Source: Thalassia testudinum | Taxonomy: Eukaryota > Streptophyta > Magnoliopsida > Alismatales > Hydrocharitaceae | Reading direction: 5' to 3' | Assembly: GCA_037157565.1 (NCBI GenBank) | Contig: JAZHRO010000022.1 | Location: 4,340,001 to 4,404,000 of the forward strand | Length of the DNA stretch: 64,000 nt | Part shown: positions 1 to 9,792 of the stretch, piece after piece | Layout: every line of letters begins with the position of its first letter | Position numbering within the stretch: position 1 is the first letter of the stretch | Position numbers and translations under genes: made by a program | Notes under the pieces: model-generated | What the model was told of the DNA's origin: nothing | Database searches by the model: none | The model's input: the letters and a program-made list of their open reading frames with translations, nothing else

Positions 1-136
1 AAATACAGCATGGAACAGTATAGGGCCTTGCCCTTTCAGAACAGGGGTCTTGCCCCTTAGAACCAAATAGGGGTCTCGCCCCTCCACAGTCCGTGCACCC
101 TCGTCTGACTATCTTGATTTGCCCAGAGAGCCTAAA

Positions 137-355
137 AAGTTGGTGTAGGGTGGCTAGCTAAACCCCGAGCCCTGTGGGGTGGCTAGCTCCCTCCCTACAC
201 TGGTAGCTCACCTCAGTGCCACGTACACGAGGGCCAATAGGAGTCGGTGTAGAGTGGCCAATTCTAACCCCGGGTCTTAACCCAAGGGAGGCTAGCTCCG
301 CTCTACACAAAAGGGGACAGTTGCTCTCCTTGGTACCACGTACTCAAGGGCCGGT
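137..355. repeat. Imperfect tandem duplication (about 110-bp unit) in the TEK LTR
   Basis: Two copies (about 137-242 and 243-355) share the order GGTGTAGnGTGGC, CCCCGnGnC, GGCTAGCTCC, CTACAC, CTC.CCT.GGTnCCACGTAC and AGGGCC. The same two-copy arrangement is at 39775-39985 in TEK3, whereas TEK2 shows one copy at 10694-10810. The duplication therefore predates the split of TEK1 and TEK3. Confidence 0.6.
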
Positions 356-1020
356 ACACTTCTCATCTACATTCCAGATTTCCATCTATCCATAGCAGTT
401 CTACTCCTAATTCCCCGTAGGGTTCATGCTCATGTTCACCTCATTTATCCGATCCAAATTTCACCTTTCATAATTTATTTCTCATCCATATACAGGCAGC
501 TCGTGTTTCCATAATTCAATTCTCAATACATGCAATTGGTGATTTCACAGGTAATTGTTCATTAAATACAGGTAGTTCATATTATAACAGGCAACTCACA
601 ATTATATTACAGGCAATTGCTAGTAGTTTATCTCAATCATGCATGCAAGTACATCATACAGCACAAACGGTTCATTCATTTCTCTACCCTACAGTTCATG
701 CCACATCCTAGGGTTTCATTCATCTATTTCCACAATCACATTCTTATTTAAATATTATTAACGAAATTAAACCACTCTACCATGCAACATGCGAGTAATG
801 GGGGCTCAAACCGCAGACCCAGACATCTCTGAGACCCCCAAACGCACAGTAGGCTGAAACTCTATACCAGGGAATACATCATAAAAAGAGAGTTCAGAAT
901 AGTGTACAACAGACTCTTGTACATAGAGGAACTCGCGAGGAAAGTACAGGTATTTCATTTGCGTAAAACGGACCCAATCGGATCCTAAACAAGTAAAAAA
1001 TGTGCCTACTGTTCAAAATC

Positions 1021-1201
1021 AGACGTCTGGGAATAATCCCAGACATCTTAAAAGGCATCAGATCTTACGTTATGTTCCTGCGGTATCCTCAGACATCCAA
1101 ACCTTCTCTACGACCGTCTAAAGGCAGTTCCAGACGTCGGATAATACCTCCGGTCATCTGGACGCACCTCCGGACGTCTGGTGATGCAATCAGACATCCA
1201 A
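1021..1201. repeat. Array of degenerate AGACGTCT boxes at 20-bp offsets
   Basis: Boxes resembling AGACGTCTGG start at 1021, 1041, about 1060, 1091, about 1111, 1132, 1152, 1172 and 1192. Most offsets are exactly 20 bp, with one half-step between 1060 and 1091. The core AGACGTCT is a perfect palindrome; the other copies are AGACATCT, GGTCATCT, GGACGTCT and similar. The array lies in the part of the TEK LTR downstream of the minus-strand TATA box. A matching array is at 40628-40767. Confidence 0.75.
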
Positions 1202-1353
1202 AAATGCATGGAAAAGAGTTCCGCATGCTTTCCCAAGGGCCTTTACCTGCGTACAAATCCACAAGTCCAAAATTAGGCCCGACCAGCTTCTGCGGTGTGG
1301 CCTGCATGGCCGTAACCACGAAAAAGAACGTACCTTGCAATATAAGTGCTTTC

Positions 1354-1423
1354 AGACGTCTGGTCTCAGACCTGAATGTCTAGCTGCTACCACGGTCGTT
1401 TGGTCGACTCCCCAGATGTCTGA
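1354..1423. repeat. AGACGTCT boxes, 20/40-bp phase
   Basis: AGACGTCTGG starts at 1354, a diverged GAATGTCTAG at 1374 and AGATGTCTGA at 1414, all in one 20-bp register with a possible very degenerate copy near 1394. Confidence 0.55.
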
Positions 1424-1743
1424 TACTGGAAAAATCCTAGTATCAGCAACTCCCAGTAGCTCGCTCTACTGGCTCGCCTCGCATCGCAATAGCTCCAACT
1501 GCTATAGAGGGTCGAGAGGCCATCTCCCTGAGCCCTCTCCTCCTCCCGCACGCACCTGCCGGTGGCTATGCGAGCTCCGTCGAGATTCCATCGAAGCTCC
1601 TTCGACCTTAGGCCTCCTCCTCCTCCCGTGCTCTCCTCCTTCCTCCCTCTCGCTCTCCTTCGCTCGCCCCCTCTCGCCGCTCTAGCACAAGCACTGAAGG
1701 TGGTGGTGGCTAGTGTGTGGAGTGGAGAGGAGATAGGAGGGGG

Positions 1744-1751
1744 TTTATATA
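1744..1751 (-). promoter_or_regulatory. TATA box of the TEK1 LTR (minus strand)
   Basis: The minus strand reads TATATAAA here, about 200 bp inside the U3 end of the LTR, followed on the minus strand by a purine-rich leader. The homologous site in TEK3 near 42729-42737 is weaker. Confidence 0.5.
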
Positions 1752-1863
1752 ATACGGTGAGGGGTTTAGGGTTTGAGGAAGGTGAGGAAGAGAGAGAGAA
1801 ATGAGTGATTCTGCGTGCCACCCACGCGCAGAGCGCAGTGTGCAGAACAAAAATTTTACTTTC

Positions 1864-1925
1864 AAATGTCCGGGAATGGGTCCAGACGTCTGGACAGACG
1901 TTTGACTGAGACTCCAGACATCTTA
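1864..1925. repeat. Quartet of AGACGTCT boxes with 20-12-20 offsets in TEK1 U3
   Basis: Box starts are 1864 (AAATGTCCGG), 1884 (AGACGTCTGG), 1896 (AGACGTTTGA) and 1916 (AGACATCTTA). The same 20-12-20 quartet is at 42876/42896/42908/42928 in TEK3 U3 and at 40868/40888/40900/40920. It lies between the LTR end and the TATA box, where enhancer or repressor sites would be expected. Confidence 0.75.
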
Positions 1926-1953
1926 AAAGGCTAAAATGTAATGAGTCCTTACA

Positions 1954-4900
1954 TTGTTCCCCCACTTACCCGACATGATAGCCCTTCCACCCAGAGACCG
2001 AGAGTGCCCTTTCCAGAGCGCTTATCTGACTCTGGGCAGACTTTTGCTAGTTCATTTGGAACCAAAGATAGGATGGGCGAAATCATGGAGACTTTCAAAC
2101 AACTGCAAATTAACCTACCTTTGCTTGAAGCTATCAGGCAGAGTCCATCCTATGCTCTCTTTCTAAAGGACCTATGCACGAAAAAGCGACAATCGAGGGA
2201 ACAGGTCCAATCAAAAGTTGTCTTGACTAATTCTGTTAGCTTAATTATACAACACAGGACACCCCTGAAACTTGAGGACCCAAGAGCCCCATACATCTCA
2301 ATGGTCGTTGGTGACCTACATATAGATGAGGCTTTGCTTAATCTGGGTGTGGGGGTAAACATCCTTCGAAGCTATGTATATGAACAACTTGCAGGAGGCA
2401 ATCTGAAGCCTTCCCCTGTAATCCTCCAAGTTGCAGACCATTCTTTGACGACACCACGGGACCTGCTGGAAGATGTCCTCTTGAGAGTGGAGGATTTCTT
2501 CTTCCCCGTTGACTTTCTAGTACTGGACACTGACCCTACCAAAAAACCAACCAAGCCCTCAATCATCTTGGGCCACCCTCTTCTTGTGACTTCTAATGCC
2601 TCAATTAATTGTCACATTGGGGCATTAAAAATGGGCTTTGGGAACAGGAAAATTCGGCTAAATGTGTTTGATGCTTATAAACAAGCTGGATTTGAAGATT
2701 ATTCCCAAGTTGAGGTGGTAGATGATTTGATTGAAGAGACAACTCTTGCACTTTTATGTGATGACCCCCTTCAGCATGTCATGCTTAATGAGCATTCCCA
2801 TCTCTTGGAGGAATGCGAAGGGGATGTGCTAGAACTTGAGGAATTGCTTGGAGTTTCTACTGAGTCTCTCTCCCATCATGTTTGCCTAAGGTAGATCTGC
2901 TACCTGAGATGGGGACTTCTATTTTGAAACCCTCAACCATACAAGCCCCCAACCTTGAACTGAAACCCATCCCAGACTCTCTCAAGTTTGTATTCCTTGG
3001 GGCAAATGATACGCTCCCTATAATCATCTCATCTGCACTATCTGAAGTGCAAGAGGGAGCCTTGCTAGACTATTTATCAAGGCACAAGGAAGCCATAGCT
3101 TGGACAATTGCTGATATTAAGGGTATAGACTCTATGCTTTGCATGCGTCACATTTATACTAATGATTCCATCAAACCCTTTCGAGACATGCAGAGATGTC
3201 TTAACCCCAACATGAGGGAGGTGGTCAAAAAGGAGATTCTGAAGTGGTTAGATGTTGGGATCATTTATCCCATCGCAGATAGCAAATGGGTTAGTCCATT
3301 ACATGTGGTGCCAAAGAAGGTAGGCTTCACGGTAGAAACAAATGACCAGGGTGAACAAGTGGTGACTAGACCATCAACTGGTTGGAGGGTCAGCATTGAC
3401 TACTGCAAACTGAACACTGCTACCCAGAAGGATTACTTTTCCTTGTCCTTTATTGATCAAATCCTAGAGAGATTGGCAGGGAACAAGTATTTCTACTTTT
3501 TAGATGGATATTCTGGGTACAACTAGGTTGCAGTCTTCCCTGATGACCAGGATAAGACAACTTTCACTAGTCCTTATGGCACTTTTGCGTTCAGGTGTAT
3601 GCTATTTGGATTATGTAATGCACCAGCAACTTTCCAGCGGTGTATGATGTCCATTTTCTCGGACATGATTTATGACTTGTCTTTCAACCTATGTCTCCTG
3701 CACTTAGAGAAAGTGCTGAAAAGATGTAAGGAAACTGGTTTAGTCCTCAGCTGGGTGAAAAGCCACTTCATGGTACTGAAAGACATTGTACTTGGCATTT
3801 TGTGTCTAAAAGGGGCTTGGAAGTAGATAAGGCTAAAGTTGATTCTATTTCCAAACTCTCATTGCCCACGAATGTCAAACAAATTAGATCCTTTATGGGC
3901 CATGCAGGCTTTTATAGGCGATTCATTAAGAATTTCAGCAAAATTTCTAGGCCACTTTGCGACTTATTGGCAAAGGAATCTTCCTTTGATTTTGATTCAA
4001 AGTGTGCCATGGCTTTTTATACATTGAAGGAGGCCTTGACCTCTGCGCCTATTCTCTGAGCTCTTGATTGGACACTCCCATTTAAGTTGATGTGTGATGC
4101 TTCGGATTATGCAGTGGGAGTCGTTCTTGGACAGAGGGTTGAGGGAAGACCACATGTGCTGCACTATGCTAGAAAGACTTTAACTAAACCATAGCAAAAC
4201 TACATAGTCACTGAAAAGGAATTACTTATTGTAGTTTTTGCTCTGGAGAAGTTTAGGTCTTATCTTCTTAGATCCAAGATGGTCATTTTTTCTGATCATG
4301 CGGCAGTGAAACATTTCATTACCAAGAAAGACTCTAAGCCATGTTTATTTAGGTGGATTCTACTCCTTCAAGAGTTTGATTGGGAAATTCGTGAAAAGAA
4401 AGGAGTGGAAAATGTAGTGGCTGACCACCTATCTCGCCTTCCCCTTGATGATTCTCCATCTGGAGACATCCACAAGACATTTCCCGATGAAACCCTTATG
4501 GCAGTAACACCAACTTCACCATGGTATGTGGATACAGTTAATTACTTGGGCACTGGAGAAACCCCTGGCTCTTGGGATGTGCAAAAACGGAAGCGATTCA
4601 TTTCCCAAGCTAGATTCTTTCATTAGGAAGAGCCAAAATTATTTCATATTGGACAAGACCAAGTTTGGAGATGATGTGTGCCTGAAGAAGAGCAACAAAG
4701 TGTGTTGAGATTTTACCATGAGCTTCATTGTGGAGGACACTTTGGTGCTAAGAAAATAGCTTTTAAGGTTCTCTAGTCCGATTTTTGGTGGCCTTCTTTA
4801 TTTAAGGATTCCCATTACTTCGTTAAGACTTGTCTTAGATGTCAACGGACTGGAATGATTAGGAAGTGGAATGAGATGCACCAACACCCTATCCAACCTG

Positions 4901-5805
4901 TGGAAATTTTTGATGTTTAGGGGATAGACTTCATGGGTCCCTTCCCTTTGTCCCATTGATTTGAATATATCTTGGTGGCAGTGGATTACATCTCCAAGTG
5001 GATAGAGGCCATTCCTATGCACACAAATGACCACTCTGTGGTCTTGAAATTTATGAAGTCCAATATCATATCTCGCTTTGGCTACCCTAAGATGATTATA
5101 AGTGATGGGGTACCTCATTTCCAGAACCATCACTTCAATTGGCTACTCAGGAGTCTGGGAGTAACTCATAAGATTGCTACCCCTTATCATCCTTAGACAA
5201 GTGGACAAGTTGAAGTGTCAAATAGGGAGCTCAAGAACATTTTCAAAAAGACTGTTTGTCCAGATAGAAAGGACTGGTCCCAAAAGCTCGATGATGCTTT
5301 ATGGGCTTATCGAACGGCCTACAAAACCCCTTTGGGGATGTCTCCCTTCAGGATTGTCTATGGAAAAGCGTGCCACTTACCTGTTGAACTTCAACATAGG
5401 GCACTCTGGGCTATCCAAAGTGTCAACATGGATTTAGAGCAAGCAAGTAAGGCACGTTTACTGGAGTTGACTAAGCTTGAGGAGCTGAGGAATGATTCCT
5501 ATGGTACCTCCCAAGTTTATAAAGAGAGAACTAAGGTCTTGCATGTTAAGTACATCATTAGAAAGACCTTTGAACCCAACCAACAAGTCTGGCTTTTCAA
5601 TTCCAGACTTAAGTTGTTTCCAGGAAAATTGAAATCACATTGGGATGGCCTTATATTATCACCAAAGTATTTCGGCATGGGGCTATGGAAATCAAGAGCC
5701 CTTCTTCTTCAGCAGCACCCTTTACCATCAGTGGCCAACGATTAAAACCTTACGTTACTTTGGATGGCCATCTAGTTGACGAGGTCACTCTTGAGGAACC
5801 TTAGC
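1954..5805 (+). pseudogene. ATH1 gag-pol remnant: protease, RT, RNase H, integrase
   Basis: The order is end of gag (PFPERL near 2008), aspartic protease (about 2250-2660), reverse transcriptase (about 3000-4060), RNase H (about 4060-4440), H2C2 zinc finger (about 4715-4850) and integrase core (about 4910-5400) with its C-terminal part to about 5805. Matches include SKWVSPLHVVPKK and YFLDGYSGYN (RT), LGHAGFYRRF-like and VVADHLSRL (RT/RNase H), GIDFMGPF and SGQVEVSNRELK (integrase). This architecture is typical of Athila/Tat-type pol. Damage is heavy. There are frameshifts near 2890, 3800 and 5670, and in-frame stops at 3524, 4057, about 4192, 4624, about 4772, 4918, about 4958 and 5193. The protease catalytic Asp is Asn (LLNLGVG), and an in-frame deletion near 3670 removes the FMDD catalytic box. 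It is non-functional. The clade is known from family motifs; the exact family name is not claimed. Confidence 0.88.
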
Positions 5806-5854
5806 TCCTTTCTTTCCCGCCTCAGGTAACTTCTTCCCTTGGCCATTTTATTTT

Positions 5855-5891
5855 CAATGAGAACATTGTTTGAACCAAGCATGGGGGGATA
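5855..5891 (+). other. First PPT-like motif of ATH1
   Basis: CAATGAGAACATTG is followed by AAGCATGGGGGGATA just after the pol stop. It closely resembles the real PPT at 7089-7103. The pattern (G)AGGACATTG then AGGCATGGGGG recurs after the ORF in ATH2, NAE1, NAE2 and NAA. Confidence 0.6.
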
Positions 5892-6471
5892 GGACCTGAG
5901 GCATCTGTACATAGCATTTATACATAGTGCATTTATGCATTTAGTTAAAACATTCTGCATTGCATTTGCATTTTGCATTGTTAAAAAAAAAAACATTGTG
6001 CATTATTGAGCTTAACTGACTGGGCCATACATTCTTAGGCAAACCGGAACTTTAGGTTAGACTAAGTTGACTCTAGGGTTTGACTTGGAAGCTAAGTTGA
6101 GCGACTAGCTTTAGACCTTTAGGGTCCTTTGTGGACTTGAAACAACTCAAGTAGGAGTTAAGTTGCGGACCATTTCTCAAGTGGTTGAGGAAGGAAAGTT
6201 AGGGATTGAGTTAAAGGCTGGGTAGTACTTGATGTCTTTTTCTACCTTTTGGTTTATGGGTCCTTGTAACCTAAGCATCCACATTTCACACACAATTGAT
6301 CTTGTGTAAATAACGATAACCTTAATTCCTTTCTTGGAGAAAAAATTTGGTTCTCTTAGTTCTGACTTAGGAGAAGCTTGAAAATATAAGTTGATTGGAA
6401 GAGTTCCTGCCGCAGGAGAGGTGGAGTATATACTCACTTTGAGGATGCAATGATAACATGTCACTTTCTCG

Positions 6472-6517
6472 GCACTTGTCTCTTAGGATGTCCATCCTAC
6501 TGAGGGTATATAAGCGC
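6472..6517 (+). other. Conserved hairpin of the 3' module (ATH1 copy)
   Basis: The outer arms are GCACTT and AAGCGC (one G-U type pair), the inner arms TAGGATG and CATCCTA around a 2-nt loop. Counterparts are at 14146-14195, 32405-32454 and 63096-63145. The inner stem sequence differs from those copies, yet both arms change together. Confidence 0.65.
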
Positions 6518-6534
6518 ATTGCGCGGTTCAGGTA

Positions 6535-6681
6535 CCATGGGCGGCCCTATCTCGAAGTGCCGATTGCCACAGGCCTAAATTCACTTTAGAAATCCATGGG
6601 TGATACTATCTTGAAGTGTCTATTTCCAGGAGTTCTTAGGGTTGCTATGGGCGGTGCTATCTCGAAGCATCGAAAGCCAGG
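6535..6681 (+). repeat. Three spaced repeats CCATGGGCGGTGCTATC...GCCAGG (ATH1)
   Basis: The copies start at 6535, 6594 and 6645 (offsets 59 and 51). Each reads roughly CATGGGCGGTGCTATCTCGA then AGnATCGATTGCCAGG. The same three-copy layout with offsets of about 59 and 50 is in ATH2 and NAE2. Confidence 0.7.
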
Positions 6682-7088
6682 CACCCTTTGAGGTACGGTG
6701 ATGGGGACAATGAATCCGACACAGACCGTGTTGATAGCTGATCCAAGGTTAAACTTAGAGAAATCAAACAAAAAAAAATATTTATATATATATATAAAAT
6801 CCTCTTTCTAGGTTGGCAATCATACCAGCCTCAAATAAATCAAACAATTACACATGCACAGATGCTTTAATCTCTAGGACCAATAAATCCTAGGGTAGAG
6901 TTAAAAATCAGGGAAACCTACACCCGCAACACATCCTTAGCTGACCTAGTTTGTAACTTAGCAACTACTTGGGAAGCTTAGGTCTAGAGTTCAAACTTAA
7001 CATGTTTCTAAAGGAAGACCGATTGGGTTGGCTAGTCCACTTGAAGAGCTCAGTTATTGCTTGAATTTGCTAGAGACTAGCAAAAACT

Positions 7089-7103
7089 AGGCATGGGGGC
7101 AGT
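7089..7103 (+). other. Polypurine tract of ATH1
   Basis: TAGGCATGGGGGCAG lies immediately before the LTR start TGATGTGCCC. The other elements have TAGGCATGGGGGTA at the same place, so it is taken as the plus-strand primer site. Confidence 0.7.
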
Positions 7104-8864
7104 TGATGTGCCCATATTTGTTGGCTAATTAGTTACTTAAGTGCCTAGGCATTAGATTACTATTAGCATATACATAGCATGCATTAAGATATAAATAATT
7201 TAGTTTATATATATTTTCTTGTATGCATTCCATATTTAAATTATTTAGCATGCATTAGAATAACATGCATTAATCTTTAGGTTACATTATATGCATATAT
7301 TCGAATTAAGATTTTATTGAGGATTTATACATAAATAAACTAATATTTTCATTATTTATTTTTATTCACTTCTTCTTCTCTGCAGCAACGGCCTTCGAAC
7401 AATGAAGGAACGCCTTAATGGCCGAAGAAAGTGGATCTTGCACATCGTCATCGCTCCATCTTCTCCACGTTCCTGCAAACATAAAAGAAGGGCTCTTGCA
7501 TCCTTAGCACAGCAGGCCACCATTCCCGACCCACCACTATGTAGAGACCAAGTTCTCCTCCATTCCACCACCACCGGCCTCGACTGCGATAGTCTGTTGC
7601 ACCACCATAGGCGTGCATCGTGATGAGATGCTCCGCCAAATCGGAGGAGCTACATTACTGTGAGCACTTCAGTGTGCACCCCTCCACACTGCAACAACAG
7701 CGTGCAACATCACCCTCATTGCCATCACCAGCAACAACCTCCAGCTCCTCACCCCAGCGCCAGTTAAGACGTCCAGGGAATTTCCTAGACGTCTGACACA
7801 TCCCCTCACTGCATCTTCCCTACACCTCAGCACTGTTTTTCTTCCACCAACAAATCCAACACCTTCATATCAGCCATACCCCCACGGCACAACATGCCAC
7901 CACAAGCAAGCACCCATTTTTCCCCTCGCATGTATGCATTCTCTAGTAGTAGCTGTTGCATAGCCCGCGAGCCTATGCCAGCACACGCACACACAAGCCA
8001 TCACCCCATCATTGTGCCTCCGCATGCATAGAAGCAGCTTCCCCACGCATCTGTCTGGCCTGCAGCGTGCAGCAGCAGCAGCTGTGTACTCCACATGCGC
8101 CACCCTCACAGCCATGCACTGAGTATCCTCCGCGTGCGCACCACCCATGCAGGTCCCCTCCACGCGCGCCTTTCCTCCCCCAGCCCGCAACAGCAGCACC
8201 TATGGTCATGCTTAGTAGCTTCTATGTGCATCCACACGACCTACGAACGTCCTAGCCGACCCCCGCCCTCAGCTTCACAAGTGCCACACCAGCAACAACA
8301 GTAGAGTTGCAACCACCACCATCCATCATCGCTCTTCTCCTTGCCGCTGCCGCCTCCAGCCACCGTTGCCCACGAGATCACCACCACCAAGTAGCCCTCT
8401 ACCTACTCGACCTCTGGCTACAGCCTCACCGTTAGCCTTGGTCTCCTCCTTGCGCATGGATAAGGGGAATCCATTCCTTTATTTTGCTACAGTAGCATAG
8501 GTATTAGTTATTACATCCATTGCCATTGCCAATCCAACATTTTTCATTAAATGGAATAGATATATTGCATGATTTTATTCAAATAGCCTTCCACTTTCAC
8601 ACAAATGCAATTTCAGCATAACTTCTCATTGTTATCTTGATTTAAAAGCAGATTTGGCTTGATTGCTTGACAAAATCAATAGTGAGCTTTCATTTTTGAT
8701 ATTAACAAGTTTAATTAGGGAATTGCCTCTCTGTGGATACGACTCGCTCCTCATTGAGTGGTTACTTTAATTACTTTGATTAGTCGATTTTCCACCACTT
8801 TAAAATATGATAAATCATCTTAATCATCTTATTCGAAAGCAAAAATTGACTCATCATCTTTCCA
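7104..8864 (+). repeat. ATH1 3' LTR
   Basis: It starts with TGATGTGCCC after the PPT. An AT-rich head (to about 7370) is followed by a C-rich, low-G middle (7380-8460) and an AT-rich tail containing CCTCTCTGTGGATACGAC (8723), the U5 motif seen in the other OTA LTRs here. The end was set at TCTTTCCA by alignment with LTR-F, which ends TCTTTCA at 42577. Short open frames in the C-rich part are low-complexity and are not called as genes. The end is approximate. Confidence 0.6.
7767..7796. repeat. AGACGTCT box pair, 20-bp offset, in the ATH1 LTR
   Basis: AGACGTCCAG starts at 7767 and AGACGTCTGA at 7787, exactly 20 bp apart, as in the TEK and NAE LTRs although the surrounding sequence is unrelated. 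Confidence 0.65.
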
Positions 8865-9180
8865 TATAGGGTGTCCTAGAGGGTCCCACCCTTCTGGCTA
8901 GCTAAGTAATTCAACAATCAGGCTAATTTAATTAGGGCTAGTTGGGCCTAGATTAGGTCCAATAGGTACAACCGATAGGGGATAGACTTGTTTGCTTGTA
9001 CTGTCCACACACTTTTCCTCATATGTTCCCTTTGCATCTCCTTTATTTCTTTTGACAATGTATGCTTGGGAGGAGATCTCAAAAACCTTATTTGTTTGGA
9101 CCTTTCTAACCTAAATCCAAAATGAGGCTTGATTTTGGGAAACCTAGATCTAAATCTGACCTGAACCTATGGTTGACCAA
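8865..9180. other. Leader-like noncoding stretch between the ATH1 LTR and gag remnant
   Basis: It is AT-rich with no recognisable gene and no tRNA-complementary PBS. It is probably the decayed 5' leader of the gag-carrying copy. Confidence 0.4.
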
Positions 9181-9792
9181 GTTGGATCTGGACCATCTGG
9201 ATCAAACCCACCTGACCCTAATGCTAATCTGAGAAGACAATTAGAGCAGATGCAACATCTACAGGAGATGATTGTAGCTTAAATGGCCCAAGCTAATAAC
9301 CCTAAACTCTGTGATTTTTATGATCCTTCCAATCATCAAGCTAGGGATAGGGTTATGATTCCTGATGGAGACTATGAGATTAAGCCCCAAGTGCTGGGTC
9401 TTATTAAACACTTTTATCGAACCAACAATGAAAATCTGCTCTAGCACTTGGAGAATCTGACTACTTTAGCTGAGACCACCAAACCTAGGAATACCAATGT
9501 TGAAGATATGATGGTGAAGTTATTCCCCCATTCCTTCATCGATAAGGCTGCACAATATTACAAGACTATAGGAAGGCCTATTTATACTTGGGCGGAATTG
9601 AAGAGTGCCTTCCTCAAGAAATTTTTCCCAATCGATCAAACCAATGCAATCAGAAGGGCTATCACCACATTTTCTCAAAAATTTGGGGAGCAACTTCACG
9701 AATCCTAGGAGAGATGTACGGTGATATTAAGAAAGTGTCCACATTATGAGGTACCTAAATGGCAATTAGTCGAGATTTTCTATCATGGGCTA
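9181..9792 (+). pseudogene. OTA-lineage gag remnant, truncated by TEK2
   Basis: One reading frame from 9181 encodes a Ty3/gypsy Gag capsid region, with ELKPQVLGL-like (here EIKPQVLGL), VKLFPHSFIDKAAQYY, TWAELKSAFLKKFFP and LRKCPHYEVPKWQLVEIFYHGL. Gag forms the virus-like particle that packages element RNA. Three in-frame stops occur: TAA near 9280, TAG near 9442 and TAG at 9706. Each sits where a family member has Gln or Trp, consistent with C-to-T or G-to-A change. The frame ends abruptly at 9792, where a TEK LTR begins with TG. It is not functional. It may be part of a tandem ATH1 copy that shares the LTR at 7104-8864. Confidence 0.8.

Larger units (their letters stand above)
1..1953 (-). 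mobile_element. TEK1: LTR of a Tekay/Del-like chromovirus, truncated by the window start
   Basis: This stretch matches the LTR at 39072-42965, which abuts a minus-strand chromovirus pol. Shared parts are a block of AGGGGTCTCGCCCC hairpins, a duplicated block near 137-355, arrays of AGACGTCT boxes and a pyrimidine-rich stretch before a TATA box. The right end is set by alignment with TEK3 and by a terminal CA at 1952-1953; coding sequence of ATH1 starts directly after it. The left end lies outside the window, so solo LTR versus full element cannot be decided. The orientation is inferred from TEK3. Confidence 0.7.
5806..7103 (+). other. ATH1 3' noncoding module between pol and 3' LTR
   Basis: There is no credible gene in this 1.3 kb. 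In order it holds a first PPT-like motif (5855-5891), GCATT-rich AT sequence with an A-tract (about 5940-6000), a segment also found in ATH2/NAE1/NAE2 (about 6290-6470), a hairpin (6472-6517), three short repeats (6535-6681), a tRNA-like antisense stretch (about 6850-6890) and the true PPT (7089-7103). Its conservation in four different elements argues for a cis-acting role. Confidence 0.7.
1954..8864 (+). mobile_element. ATH1: decayed OTA-lineage Ty3/gypsy element (pol, 3' module, 3' LTR)
   Basis: This is a plus-strand remnant consisting of a gag/protease junction to integrase coding region, a 1.3-kb noncoding module ending in a polypurine tract, and an LTR at 7104-8864. The part upstream of pol is cut by TEK1. 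No PBS is visible. The gag fragment at 9181-9792 has the same orientation but lies downstream of the LTR, so it belongs to a neighbouring or tandem copy. Confidence 0.8.

Noticed and set aside
1021..1201. Regularly spaced repeats as a CRISPR array
   Set aside because: The conserved unit is only about 10 bp, the period is 20 bp, and there is no leader or cas gene. The context is a plant LTR.
6177..6464. 95-codon minus-strand frame
   Set aside because: It is antisense to the conserved 3' module and lacks homologous frames in ATH2, NAE1 or NAE2.
5806..7103. An env-like ORF after ATH1 pol, as in some Athila elements
   Set aside because: No frame over about 95 codons exists in this interval. The conserved features are noncoding.
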